NCBI RefSeq assembly: GCF_033955345.1
Contig: NZ_CP138332.1
Span: 2,046,001 to 2,110,000, forward strand
DNA: 64,000 bases
Reading direction: 5' to 3'
Source: Sphingobacterium bambusae
Lineage (GTDB): Bacteria > Bacteroidota > Bacteroidia > Sphingobacteriales > Sphingobacteriaceae
Part shown: positions 19,006 through 26,827 of the stretch, one piece after another
Layout of the letters: the number at the start of each line of letters is the position of its first letter
How positions within the stretch are numbered: the first letter of the stretch is position 1
Translations under genes and position numbers: made by a program
The notes under the pieces: generated by a model
Databases searched by the model: none
Seen by the model: only the letters and a program-made list of their open reading frames with translations
Told to the model about the DNA's origin: nothing

Positions 19006-19050
19006 CGATAATACCACATCATATGCACATAGGCAACCTGTAGCATCCTG
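19006..19050 (-). promoter_or_regulatory. Regulated promoter of the GH105-GH2-rhaM-GH106-GntR unit
   Basis: On the minus strand CAGG (19047-19050), six bases, CAGG (19037-19040), 23 bases, then TATTATCG (19006-19013). The -7 box is the weakest of the set, but the spacing is exact. The leader to the GH105 start (18914) is about 85 nt. No strong terminator is visible between the preceding CE12 stop (19124) and this site. Confidence 0.7.
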
Positions 19051-19123
19051 TAATGCCGCCTCTAGCCTGTCTACCCGCACTTTAAACAAGAACTCACGCG
19101 TGCATCGATGGCCTTCCTTGAAG

Positions 19124-19918
19124 CTATTTTTTTAAAAATTTACCTAGCCCAATATTTTTATTTTCGTTTAGATAATTTGCGATTAAACTAGCATTGCGTT
19201 CGGCACCCGCCTTGATCGTGTGCGTTGCATCTTTGGCGCCAAAGTACTTTTCAGCGACCAGCGCTCTCCCTTCTTTTTCATATTGGGCGATTACCAAATC
19301 CTGTAGGGGAATGAAAAATGCAGATGACTGCACGGCAGCCTCCTGCGCCCAAGTAGCATAATCAGATCGACGAACCTGATCACCTTCCCAAGCATTCCGT
19401 GGTATTGGAGAGCAAATGATGGCTTTAGCGCCCTTGTCTTGCACATTTTTCACAAACCTTCGTAAGTAGAAACCATAGCTGTAGACCATTTCCTTTTGCT
19501 TTAACAAGGGATTATTGACCTCTTGGTAGGTATCTCCATTTCCCTTAATTGTACCCCTGGCGCGCAATGTATCTACAATGGGACTAGAGTCGTTATGCCC
19601 AAACTGCATGATTACGTAATCGCCCGGCTTAACCTGATCTAATACCTGTTGCCAAAGTTTTGGATTATTGTAAAACGTTCTGCTACTCGTTCCACCCAAG
19701 GCCCGGTTTTCAACACGAATGGACGAGGTATCAAGGTGTTCGGCAATAAAGCTACCCCAGCCCCATTGTCCGTTGCTGCCATCACCCCTACCGTTTTTCA
19801 CGGTAGAATCACCAATTACAAACAAGGTAGGTCGATCTCGCTTGATACTGAATGCACAAGTTATGATCAAGCATAGGGCGACCAGCATCTTGGTCATCAG
19901 ATTTCTTTTTATATTCAT
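19124..19918 (-). CDS. CE12-type rhamnogalacturonan acetylesterase (SGNH hydrolase)
   Basis: 264 residues with an N-terminal signal segment. SGNH blocks are intact: GDST with nucleophile Ser38, the glycine block NRALGGTSSRTF, GHND with Asn109, and DATHT with Asp230 and His233 completing the catalytic triad. CE12 enzymes deacetylate the galacturonic acid of RG-I, exposing the backbone to lyase and hydrolase attack. Its ATG overlaps the last base of the TAA of the preceding CE12 gene (TAATG), so the two are translationally coupled. It is the last gene of the GH28-PL11-CE12-CE12 unit. Confidence 0.93.
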   Translation of the reverse strand: MNIKRNLMTKMLVALCLIITCAFSIKRDRPTLFVIGDSTVKNGRGDGSNGQWGWGSFIAEHLDTSSIRVENRALGGTSSRTFYNNPKLWQQVLDQVKPGDYVIMQFGHNDSSPIVDTLRARGTIKGNGDTYQEVNNPLLKQKEMVYSYGFYLRRFVKNVQDKGAKAIICSPIPRNAWEGDQVRRSDYATWAQEAAVQSSAFFIPLQDLVIAQYEKEGRALVAEKYFGAKDATHTIKAGAERNASLIANYLNENKNIGLGKFLKK

Positions 19919-20676
19919 TATTTAATATACTGAGTCAACGGATGTTTTAAGGTTTGTAGTCCCGCTATAACGGAGGAAGCATTTTCCATGGCGCCATCAT
20001 GATTTGTATGTGTATGGTCGCCGGGGAAGTATTTTTTCTTAACGAGATCTGCACCTATTTGCTCGTACTTGAGCGCGGTAATCTCGTTGAGGTCGACGAA
20101 AGCGACCTGCTCCTCTTCCGCAATTTGCTTGGCCCAAAGTCCAAAATCTTTATTTGCTCTCTTCACATGTCCCGCCTCGTCCCATTGATTACGAGGGATC
20201 ATGGACAAGACAACCGGAATCACACCTTTCTTTTTCGCAGCCCTTACAAAGCGGCGCAGGTTCTCTCCATATGTTCGTACCACTTCCTGCTTACCATCTC
20301 CCCAATCCAACAGCAAGGAATCCTTTCCTATGCCGCGAAGAACGCCTCGATAACCTTGTTTAGTGGTATCGGGGGCGCTACCTTCATTATGCCCAAATTG
20401 GATGAACAGATAGTCGCCAGGCATCAACAAAGCATCTACACGATCCCAACGGCCTTCTTTTTGGAACGTACGTGTACTTCTTCCGGCCATGGCATGATTG
20501 GCCACGGCGATACGTGTGGTATCCAAAAATTCGGGCAATAGGCTTCCCCATCCCCAATACTGTTCGTTATTGTTACGAACCGTCGAGTCGCCAATTAAAT
20601 AGATCGTTGGCTTGCGCTGCACCGTAAACGATAGCATGATTACGGCAAGTACTATTGTCACTATTACTTTTCTCAT
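19918..20676 (-). CDS. CE12-type rhamnogalacturonan acetylesterase (second copy)
   Basis: About 252 residues. I start at the ATG at 20676 because it directly precedes a signal peptide (MRKVIVTIVLAVIMLSF); the frame is open further but would overlap the PL11 gene. SGNH blocks: GDSTVRN with Ser31, AGRSTRTF, FGHNEGS and GDHTHTN with the Asp/His pair. Block III reads GHNE rather than GHND, with the key Asn retained. It differs enough from its neighbour that the two may prefer different acetyl positions (O-2 versus O-3) or oligomer sizes, as an inference. Confidence 0.92.
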   Translation of the reverse strand: MRKVIVTIVLAVIMLSFTVQRKPTIYLIGDSTVRNNNEQYWGWGSLLPEFLDTTRIAVANHAMAGRSTRTFQKEGRWDRVDALLMPGDYLFIQFGHNEGSAPDTTKQGYRGVLRGIGKDSLLLDWGDGKQEVVRTYGENLRRFVRAAKKKGVIPVVLSMIPRNQWDEAGHVKRANKDFGLWAKQIAEEEQVAFVDLNEITALKYEQIGADLVKKKYFPGDHTHTNHDGAMENASSVIAGLQTLKHPLTQYIK

Positions 20677-20704
20677 TGTTTGTTCATTACATATACGTTC
20701 TCTA

Positions 20705-23506
20705 TCAGTTCCTATCCATATCGGCATAAAGAACCGCATCACGGTCACAGGAAAGCAGGCTTCCATCCCATTTCAATTCCGCCATTTGAATACTGCTTCG
20801 ACGTTGTTCGTAGGTGTCTTTTCCCTGATTTTCCGGTGTTCTGCCGGGATGGGTAAAATAATAGATATAGGCCCTATCCTTCTCGACCACCACATCAGCA
20901 TGCCCGCCGATAACTTGATCATCCTGCCCTTTTCCCGCTGTTGCCAAAATTAGCTCCGGTTGCTTCGTCCAATTCAACAGATCTGCAGAGTGATAGACCG
21001 CCAAGCCTTTCCATGTGTCCACGATCATCCAATATTTTCCTTTCCAAGCAAAAACTTTGGGCCCTTCGCCACGTGTAGCCAGTGCTTTTCCTTTATCTTC
21101 CCAGTGAAATAGATCTTTGCTATCGGCATAATACACCGATTTCCCATCTTTCTCATTGTTATACCACAATCGAAATCCGCCGCTGGGCAATGCCAAGACA
21201 CAGGCATCGATTACTTTATCGGAAGACAGGGCTAAGGTAGACTGGTAAGACCAACGCATGAGGTCTTTGCTCGTAAAATGCGCTATACTTCGCGGATGCT
21301 GCCAATCTTCAAATACCCCGGGCACTATTGTCAAGTACATATGATAAAGACCTTTGTGGAAAAACACGTCCGGTGCCCACAGTGTTGGCGTGCTATGTGG
21401 CGCATCGAAGGCCGCATGACCTTCATAGTTCCAGTTCACCCCATCGGCCGAGCTAGCCACAGCAATGGAGGTGCCGTGCACCCAAGTTACGGCAGACAGT
21501 CCCTCCGACTTTGCTCGTCGATTGGTGTACAGCATAAACCATTTTTTCTTCTTAGCATGCCAAATCACGACTGGATCGGCGGCACCATCTTCCACCGGAT
21601 CGCGGAACAACGGTTTTGCAACTTTGGTTTGTGACGCTCGCTCAGGATGTACGATGTCGACTTGCGGAGGCGATGGTTTATCCATGCCCGTCCCGAGGTA
21701 GTAGCCCGTATGTGGTGGCTGGTTGTAAGCAACATTTTGCCAAGCGATACTTAATCGGTATTGGGGATCGTGCATCAACGTATAAAGCCTGTGTTCTGTC
21801 GGGATTGTCGTGCTGTAAATACGCAACGACTGATTGTCATCGGCTCGGAGAATAAGTTCTTCGCGCCAATCGCCCAGTATATCGGCACTCAAATTGGGTG
21901 TACTTTTTGTACCGTTGATGGACGAAGCACCTTCCGCTCGAAAAATAACACCTTCTTTATACTTTTCTATATAGTTGCTATTCAACAGTTCTCGGCTAAG
22001 GTCAGCGTCCCACCAGATCAAGAAGTTTGCTGATCTGGGTGCAGAGCCAACTTCATTGCCTTTCATGTCATACAACGATTTAGATCCCAACCACCACATA
22101 TACGCCCCTTTATGCTCGGGGTCTATATTCGCAGCAACACCGCGAGGTACATCTTGATCGATCGCTCCCTTAAAAAGAATATCTCCCGTTCGGGCGTCGC
22201 GCAAGGCTGCCCCAATACCTTTGCGACCACCTTTAAGCTCATGGATTCCAAACACCTCAAGTCCGGGCCTGTCGGGATCTAGGTCCGAAACGTGCAGCGC
22301 ATCGCCATGCCCCAGTCCAGTGCTGTATAGTCCGGTACCGTCATCGTCGATAGTTATGGCACCAAAAATTATCTCGTCTTTCCCATCCTGATCCACGTCA
22401 GCAACCGAGAGATTATGGTAGCCTTGGCCTGAGTAAGGATGTTGCCTCTTCTCGGTATCAAACACCCATCGTAACTGCAGTTTTTTATCTTTAAAATCCC
22501 AAGCAGCAAGGGCGGTCCGTTCGTAATAGCCACGTGTCATGATCACGGATGGATGTTTTCCGTCCAAATAGGCAACGGCTGCCAAAAAACGGTCTGAACG
22601 GTTGGCGTTGGTATCACCCCAGCTGCGCAGATCACCCCGCATGGGTAGGTAATCTACGGTGCTGATTGCTGCACCAGTCAAGCCGTCGAAGACCGTTAAA
22701 AACTCGGGCCCCTCCAGTATTCGGCCGAATGTTCGCGACCGCGCGACAGTATCACGCCAGTCAGCCTTTGCGTCACCTATCACATTGCCCATCCCATCCT
22801 TTGTACCATCTGCCGTTTTACAAACCAGCTCTGCACGGCCATCTCCATCTAAATCGTAGAGCATAAACTGTGTGTAGTGTGCGCCCTCTCGAACATTTTT
22901 ACCCAAATTAATTTCCCAAAGCATGGTACCGTCTAATTTGTACGCCTGAAAGATCGGCTCATCGGTAATCCCGTTATGGGCATTGTCATGTGCCCTACCC
23001 GTTTGGTGAATCACAATTTCATAAGCACCATCGCCATCCAGATCAGCAACAGAAGCGTCGCCAGGCGTGTAGCCACTAGGTGTGTGCAAAGGAATCTCCA
23101 AATATGGTTGAATGGGATCCTTGGCTTGCATCTTCACTGTCGCCAACAGGATCTCCTTACCTTTTATCAGTTTCATCAGCGTGTACTGAACATCTTTCTT
23201 GTGATCCACGCCGCTGTCCTGAAAATTTGTTCCTTGAAGCAGAGGTTTGTCGGCGAGTTTCACCATGGGCTCGCCCGGATACTGCCTATACAGGACAAAT
23301 GCTGTTTCATAATCATCGCTCGCCAATAGGCGCCAGCTTAGAAAGCTGGATGTCTCTGAGGTTTTTAAGGCGATCAATCCACGATCAAGAAACTCGACCT
23401 GCCGTTGTGCCTGTGCCGTCCATGCCAGCATAAGGAGCGAGAAAAACAGGATGGCCGAAAAAGCGTTATGACGCGCGAAGGTCAGGAGGCAAACGTTTGT
23501 TTTCAT
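20705..23506 (-). CDS. PL11 rhamnogalacturonan lyase fused to a GH43-like five-bladed propeller
   Basis: 933 residues. After a signal peptide (ending TAQAQ, about residue 34) comes a fibronectin-like segment (to about 115), then the eight-bladed PL11 propeller to about 625 with repeated calcium-type motifs (DLDGDGAYEIVIH, DLDGDGRAELVCK, DVDQDGKDEIIFG), EGAHYTQF and DILGDWREELILR. PL11 cleaves RG-I between Rha and GalA by beta-elimination. Residues about 635-933 form a second propeller with the GH43-type start FRDPVEDGAADPVVIW, WAPDVFFHKGLYHMYLT and IGGHADVVVEKDRAYIYYF. This part could be an arabinanase- or galactanase-like domain or a binding module. The gap to the upstream GH28 gene is 8 bp. 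Confidence 0.9.
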   Translation of the reverse strand: MKTNVCLLTFARHNAFSAILFFSLLMLAWTAQAQRQVEFLDRGLIALKTSETSSFLSWRLLASDDYETAFVLYRQYPGEPMVKLADKPLLQGTNFQDSGVDHKKDVQYTLMKLIKGKEILLATVKMQAKDPIQPYLEIPLHTPSGYTPGDASVADLDGDGAYEIVIHQTGRAHDNAHNGITDEPIFQAYKLDGTMLWEINLGKNVREGAHYTQFMLYDLDGDGRAELVCKTADGTKDGMGNVIGDAKADWRDTVARSRTFGRILEGPEFLTVFDGLTGAAISTVDYLPMRGDLRSWGDTNANRSDRFLAAVAYLDGKHPSVIMTRGYYERTALAAWDFKDKKLQLRWVFDTEKRQHPYSGQGYHNLSVADVDQDGKDEIIFGAITIDDDGTGLYSTGLGHGDALHVSDLDPDRPGLEVFGIHELKGGRKGIGAALRDARTGDILFKGAIDQDVPRGVAANIDPEHKGAYMWWLGSKSLYDMKGNEVGSAPRSANFLIWWDADLSRELLNSNYIEKYKEGVIFRAEGASSINGTKSTPNLSADILGDWREELILRADDNQSLRIYSTTIPTEHRLYTLMHDPQYRLSIAWQNVAYNQPPHTGYYLGTGMDKPSPPQVDIVHPERASQTKVAKPLFRDPVEDGAADPVVIWHAKKKKWFMLYTNRRAKSEGLSAVTWVHGTSIAVASSADGVNWNYEGHAAFDAPHSTPTLWAPDVFFHKGLYHMYLTIVPGVFEDWQHPRSIAHFTSKDLMRWSYQSTLALSSDKVIDACVLALPSGGFRLWYNNEKDGKSVYYADSKDLFHWEDKGKALATRGEGPKVFAWKGKYWMIVDTWKGLAVYHSADLLNWTKQPELILATAGKGQDDQVIGGHADVVVEKDRAYIYYFTHPGRTPENQGKDTYEQRRSSIQMAELKWDGSLLSCDRDAVLYADMDRN

Positions 23507-23514
23507 CGTCAGTA

Positions 23515-24852
23515 TTATTTTTTTACAACGGCTTTACCATTCACTTGCACCTTGTTCAACTGGAAATCTGCGATGTATTCCTGCTGTATTTGAGCGCGTT
23601 TGGATGCATTTACGGTCATGTTATCAAATGTAAAGTTGGAGAGCTTATATTGATCAGACTTGTCAACGTCGAATAGGATATCGCAATCCAAGGTGATATT
23701 CTTCAAGGTAATATGTCGTGCATACGACAACTTGATGTCTTTCTCGCCTTTCAGATCAAAAAACTGCGTCCAAGGCTTAACAAACAGCAGGCTGTTGGCG
23801 TTGCCGGTTATATTTTCAATCAAGATATGCGCATACTCCTGCGGGGTGTCCGGCCGCATTTTTAGCTGCAATAATTTCTTGGCTTTGTCCAAGGTGTTAT
23901 TTCGGAAGATAACATTATAGCTGTGGATGGATTCACTGCCGCAGGTCAACGCACTATGACAAAAGCCGAATGCGCAATCTTCGATGATGATATTGGAATT
24001 TGCACCGTTATTGGGATCTTTATCCGCACGCGGCCCTTTGCCTCCTTTAAGTGCTATGGCATCGTCGTTTACCGAAAGGTAACAATTTTTGATCAATACA
24101 TTCTTGCAGACATCAAGATCTATGGCATCCGAGCTAGGCGCTTTCACCGGCTTTTCCGGCGCGGTAATCCGTAAGTTCAACAGCTTCAGATTCTCTACCT
24201 TATAATAGTGCGAGGTCCAAAATGGTGAATTTTTCATATGTATACCCGATATCTGCACGTTTTTGCTATTGGAAACATACAGTACTCGCGGCCGCATTTC
24301 ATCCATATTGGTGCAGTTTGGATTAAATGCTCGGCGTAGCCAAAAAGCCTTCCAATAGCGTAGCCCATTCCCATCCAAGGTTCCTTTTCCGGACACGGTA
24401 AATCCGTCCACCTTATCGGCATTGACCAAGGCCGAAAAATATTTTAGCGTTTGTCCTTCCATCCGTGTTAGTTGTAGCGCAAAATCAGCAATATCATCAC
24501 TACCCTTTAACACCGCACCTTCTTCGAGGTGCAAATGTGTCTTCGCCTTAAAAAATAGAGATCCACTAAGGAAAGTACCGCGCGGGATAACCACAACGCC
24601 ACCACCAGCTTGATAGGCCTTATCAATCACGGCTTGGATTTTCTCGGTTTGCAGGATGGTACTATCTTGCACAATGTCAAAATCGGTGATCCGGTAAGAC
24701 TTTCCTAAAGCCTGCAGCGTGGTGGTCTCCGCATTTTTGAACCAAGGCGAGACCACAGTTCCGTCTGGAAATAGATCCTGAGCTTTGACGTGTCCGTAAA
24801 AACAGATACATAGCAACATTGAAGTTAATATAGCGATTTTACTTTTTTTCAT
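23515..24852 (-). CDS. GH28 rhamnogalacturonan hydrolase-like enzyme, divergent active-site motifs
   Basis: About 445 residues from the ATG at 24852, which directly precedes a signal peptide ending GHVKAQ; the frame extends 11 codons further. It shows the parallel beta-helix GH28 pattern but with the variants seen in rhamnogalacturonase-like members: SSDAIDLD in place of NTDG (Asp242), NDDAIALKGG (Asp263/264), CHSALTCGSE in place of GHG (His299), and LKMR near 330. All three catalytic aspartates are retained. As first gene of the GH28-PL11-CE12-CE12 unit it probably acts with the lyase on the RG-I backbone. Confidence 0.9.
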   Translation of the reverse strand: MKKSKIAILTSMLLCICFYGHVKAQDLFPDGTVVSPWFKNAETTTLQALGKSYRITDFDIVQDSTILQTEKIQAVIDKAYQAGGGVVVIPRGTFLSGSLFFKAKTHLHLEEGAVLKGSDDIADFALQLTRMEGQTLKYFSALVNADKVDGFTVSGKGTLDGNGLRYWKAFWLRRAFNPNCTNMDEMRPRVLYVSNSKNVQISGIHMKNSPFWTSHYYKVENLKLLNLRITAPEKPVKAPSSDAIDLDVCKNVLIKNCYLSVNDDAIALKGGKGPRADKDPNNGANSNIIIEDCAFGFCHSALTCGSESIHSYNVIFRNNTLDKAKKLLQLKMRPDTPQEYAHILIENITGNANSLLFVKPWTQFFDLKGEKDIKLSYARHITLKNITLDCDILFDVDKSDQYKLSNFTFDNMTVNASKRAQIQQEYIADFQLNKVQVNGKAVVKK

Positions 24853-24942
24853 TATTCCTTTAATTGATGGTGTACAAGACAACATGTTGGTTTATTCTAG
24901 CCCTTAGGTTAGCACAAGAGCTAAATGGATGTTACATGCTTG

Positions 24943-24987
24943 CTAAGCTATCAAGTAAGTCAATTAAAGGCAACCTGTAGTGTCCTG
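24943..24987 (-). promoter_or_regulatory. Regulated promoter of the GH28-PL11-CE12-CE12 unit
   Basis: On the minus strand CAGG (24984-24987), six bases, CAGG (24974-24977), 23 bases, then TAGCTTAG (24943-24950). The start codon is at 24852, so the leader is about 85 nt. It shares the divergent intergenic region 24853-25229 with the rightward GH28 promoter. Confidence 0.78.
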
Positions 24988-25116
24988 TAGTCACTAGCAC
25001 ATTCTAGTTTTTGGGCATCTATCCGCTTCGCCAAGCGATTTTAATGCGTTTGTAAAAACTTCGTGATGAGCTCTGATAGGTTCTTGTTTTGCTTTTGTTA
25101 AGATCGACTACATTCC

Positions 25117-25174
25117 TACCTGCACCATCCTGTATCGGGAGATTCGCGGAGGGCCACTTTAATCCTTATTTTAG
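25117..25174 (+). promoter_or_regulatory. Promoter of the rightward GH28 gene with the CAGG operator in reverse orientation
   Basis: The operator reads CCTG (25119-25122), six bases, CCTG (25129-25132) on the plus strand, the reverse of the other sites relative to its gene. A TATTTTAG -7 box lies at 25167-25174, 34 bp beyond the operator instead of 23, a difference of 11 bp or about one helical turn. The GH28 ATG is at 25230. Reading the site leftward finds no -7 box at the usual distance. Confidence 0.55.
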
Positions 25175-25229
25175 CTTCTGTTCGAAGCTATCGCTTCGAG
25201 CGATTGAAGCACCGTATAAACCATTTACC

Positions 25230-26600
25230 ATGTCATACATCAGAATATTTGTCATTATCTTATGCATGAGCTCACTCAGCAGATCAGTGCAAGCGCAAGA
25301 ACAAAGTCTAAAACAGGAACGCATCAAGGTCGATGCTCCTTTTCAGATGCCCGAAATCAGCATTCCGAATTTCGATCAGGCACCACGATTCAATATTATC
25401 GATTTCGGGGCCGTGGAAGGTAATAAAGAACGGATATCCGAGGCTATTGCGCAGGCGATTACCGCAGCCAATAAACAGGGTGGGACAGTGCTGGTTCCGG
25501 CGGGGACATGGATCACCAAGCGCATACATTTAAAAAGCAACGTCAATCTTCATCTCGCCAAAGGAGCGACACTACTTTTTTCCGGTCTACCGGAGGATTA
25601 TTTGCCGGCAGTATGGAGCAGCTGGGAAGGGTTGGAATGCTATAACTACTCGCCATTGATTTACGCCTTTGAAGCAAAAAATGTCGCCATTAGCGGCGAA
25701 GGGGAACTCCGTGCAGAGATGGATACCTGGAAAAAGTGGTTCCCTAGACCGCAAGCACACATGGAAAGTATTAAACGCTTATACAATTGGGCGCAGGACG
25801 AGCTTCCCGTTGCGCAGCGCAATATGGTGAACGACACCTCCAACCTACGTCCGCAGTTTATACAGTTCAATCGCTGCGAGCATGTGCTGATCGAAGGCAT
25901 CAAGATTCGCAACAGCCCATTTTGGACGGTACATCTCTATTTGTCGAAAGACATCGTTGTCCGTCACATCGACGTCTATGCACATGGGCACAACAATGAT
26001 GGCATCGATCCGGAAATGAGTCAAAACATCTTGGTGGAGAATTGCATTTTCGATCAAGGCGATGATGCCATCGCTATAAAATCGGGAAGAAACCCGGAGG
26101 GATGGCGTTTAAAAATACCTTCTAAAAATATAGTCATCCGACAGTGCGAGGTACGTGCCGGCCATCAATTGGTTGCCATAGGCAGCGAGCTCTCTGGTGG
26201 AATAGAAAATGTATACGTAACGGACTGCCAAGTCACCCCAGAGGCGAAACTCATGCATCTTGTTTTTATAAAAACCAATGAACGTATGGGCGGATATGTC
26301 AAAGGGGTCTATTTCTCCAATATTCAGGCGCACAACCTACAGGACGGAATATTGGGCATCGATACCGACGTATTGTACCAATGGCGCACACTCGTTCCCA
26401 CACGCTTAAAAAAGTTGACGCCCATTCAAAATATCAATTTAGCAGATATTCAAGCTAGCAAGGCAAAATTCATTGCTAAAATAAGCGGAAATGCAGATTT
26501 ACCGGTAACCGATGTGTCATTGAAAAATGTACGTCTAAGCAACGTCGAAGAAGAGCCTATTCAAAATAAACATGTCAAAAACTTTCGCTACCTCGAATAA
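25230..26600 (+). CDS. GH28 family glycosidase (third GH28 of the locus)
   Basis: 456 residues from the ATG at 25230, which opens a clear signal peptide (MSYIRIFVIILCMSSLSRSVQAQ); the 47 codons upstream in frame cover the promoter and are not coding. GH28 motifs: HNNDGIDPE (Asp257), QGDDAIAIKSGRNPEG (Asp278/279), AGHQLVAIGSE (His312). The usual RIK substrate-binding motif reads FIK, so the conserved arginine is missing while the lysine is kept, hinting at a different subsite or substrate. It is monocistronic, transcribed away from the GH28-PL11 operon, and likely an exo-acting galacturonidase on RG oligosaccharides. Confidence 0.9.
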   Translation: MSYIRIFVIILCMSSLSRSVQAQEQSLKQERIKVDAPFQMPEISIPNFDQAPRFNIIDFGAVEGNKERISEAIAQAITAANKQGGTVLVPAGTWITKRIHLKSNVNLHLAKGATLLFSGLPEDYLPAVWSSWEGLECYNYSPLIYAFEAKNVAISGEGELRAEMDTWKKWFPRPQAHMESIKRLYNWAQDELPVAQRNMVNDTSNLRPQFIQFNRCEHVLIEGIKIRNSPFWTVHLYLSKDIVVRHIDVYAHGHNNDGIDPEMSQNILVENCIFDQGDDAIAIKSGRNPEGWRLKIPSKNIVIRQCEVRAGHQLVAIGSELSGGIENVYVTDCQVTPEAKLMHLVFIKTNERMGGYVKGVYFSNIQAHNLQDGILGIDTDVLYQWRTLVPTRLKKLTPIQNINLADIQASKAKFIAKISGNADLPVTDVSLKNVRLSNVEEEPIQNKHVKNFRYLE

Positions 26601-26632
26601 CAAAAACAGCCCTTCATAAACATGAGGGGCTG
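26601..26632 (-). terminator. Intrinsic terminator for leftward transcription
   Basis: On the minus strand CAGCCCcTCATG..ATGAaGGGCTG is followed immediately by TTTTTG. The U-run lies on the leftward side, so it ends transcripts coming from the HTCS gene or from the small promoter at 26778-26822. It also abuts the stop codon of the rightward GH28 gene, where the plus strand has the hairpin but no U-run. Confidence 0.75.
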
Positions 26633-26771
26633 AATCTTGACTAACCTAATATGAAAAAACTCCAAAATAGCAGAACAATAGGCTGATTGACAGGACGTAG
26701 GTATAGAAATTCTAGGTTTCATCCCTCCATTATATTCCAATTTCTGGAATAGCTTTATTTGGTATCACAGC
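26601..26771 (-). ncRNA. Predicted small RNA from a PUL-type promoter downstream of the HTCS gene
   Basis: A regulated promoter (26778-26822) points leftward into a stretch without a gene and ending at an intrinsic terminator, which predicts a transcript of about 170 nt starting near 26771. The only open frame inside it (ATG near 26722, about 45 codons) runs through the terminator hairpin into the antisense of GH28, so it is unlikely to be translated as such. The RNA would be antisense to the 3' untranslated end of the rightward GH28 mRNA. It is also possible that the transcript is only an HTCS 3' tail. The call rests on promoter and terminator signals. Confidence 0.45.
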
Positions 26772-26777
26772 GCAGGA

Positions 26778-26822
26778 CAAGTATAGCTGATTATTTTAGG
26801 ATGGGCAACCTGCACCATCCTG
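26778..26822 (-). promoter_or_regulatory. Orphan regulated promoter between the HTCS stop and the small-RNA region
   Basis: On the minus strand CAGG (26819-26822), six bases, CAGG (26809-26812), 23 bases, then TATACTTG (26778-26785), one of the best -7 boxes of the set. The operator ends 5 bp past the HTCS stop codon (26828). Its spacer ATGGTG is the same as that of the 25119-25132 site. Confidence 0.65.
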
Positions 26823-26827
26823 CGTCG

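Noticed and set aside
20677..20766. N-terminal extension of the second CE12 protein
   Set aside because: It overlaps the end of the PL11 gene, and a signal peptide starts exactly at the ATG at 20676.
25089..25229. N-terminal extension of the rightward GH28 protein
   Set aside because: The extra codons cover the operator and -7 box; the signal peptide starts at the ATG at 25230.
26587..26722. Open frame of about 45 codons inside the predicted small RNA
   Set aside because: It runs through the terminator hairpin into the antisense of the GH28 coding end and has no recognisable composition or domain.
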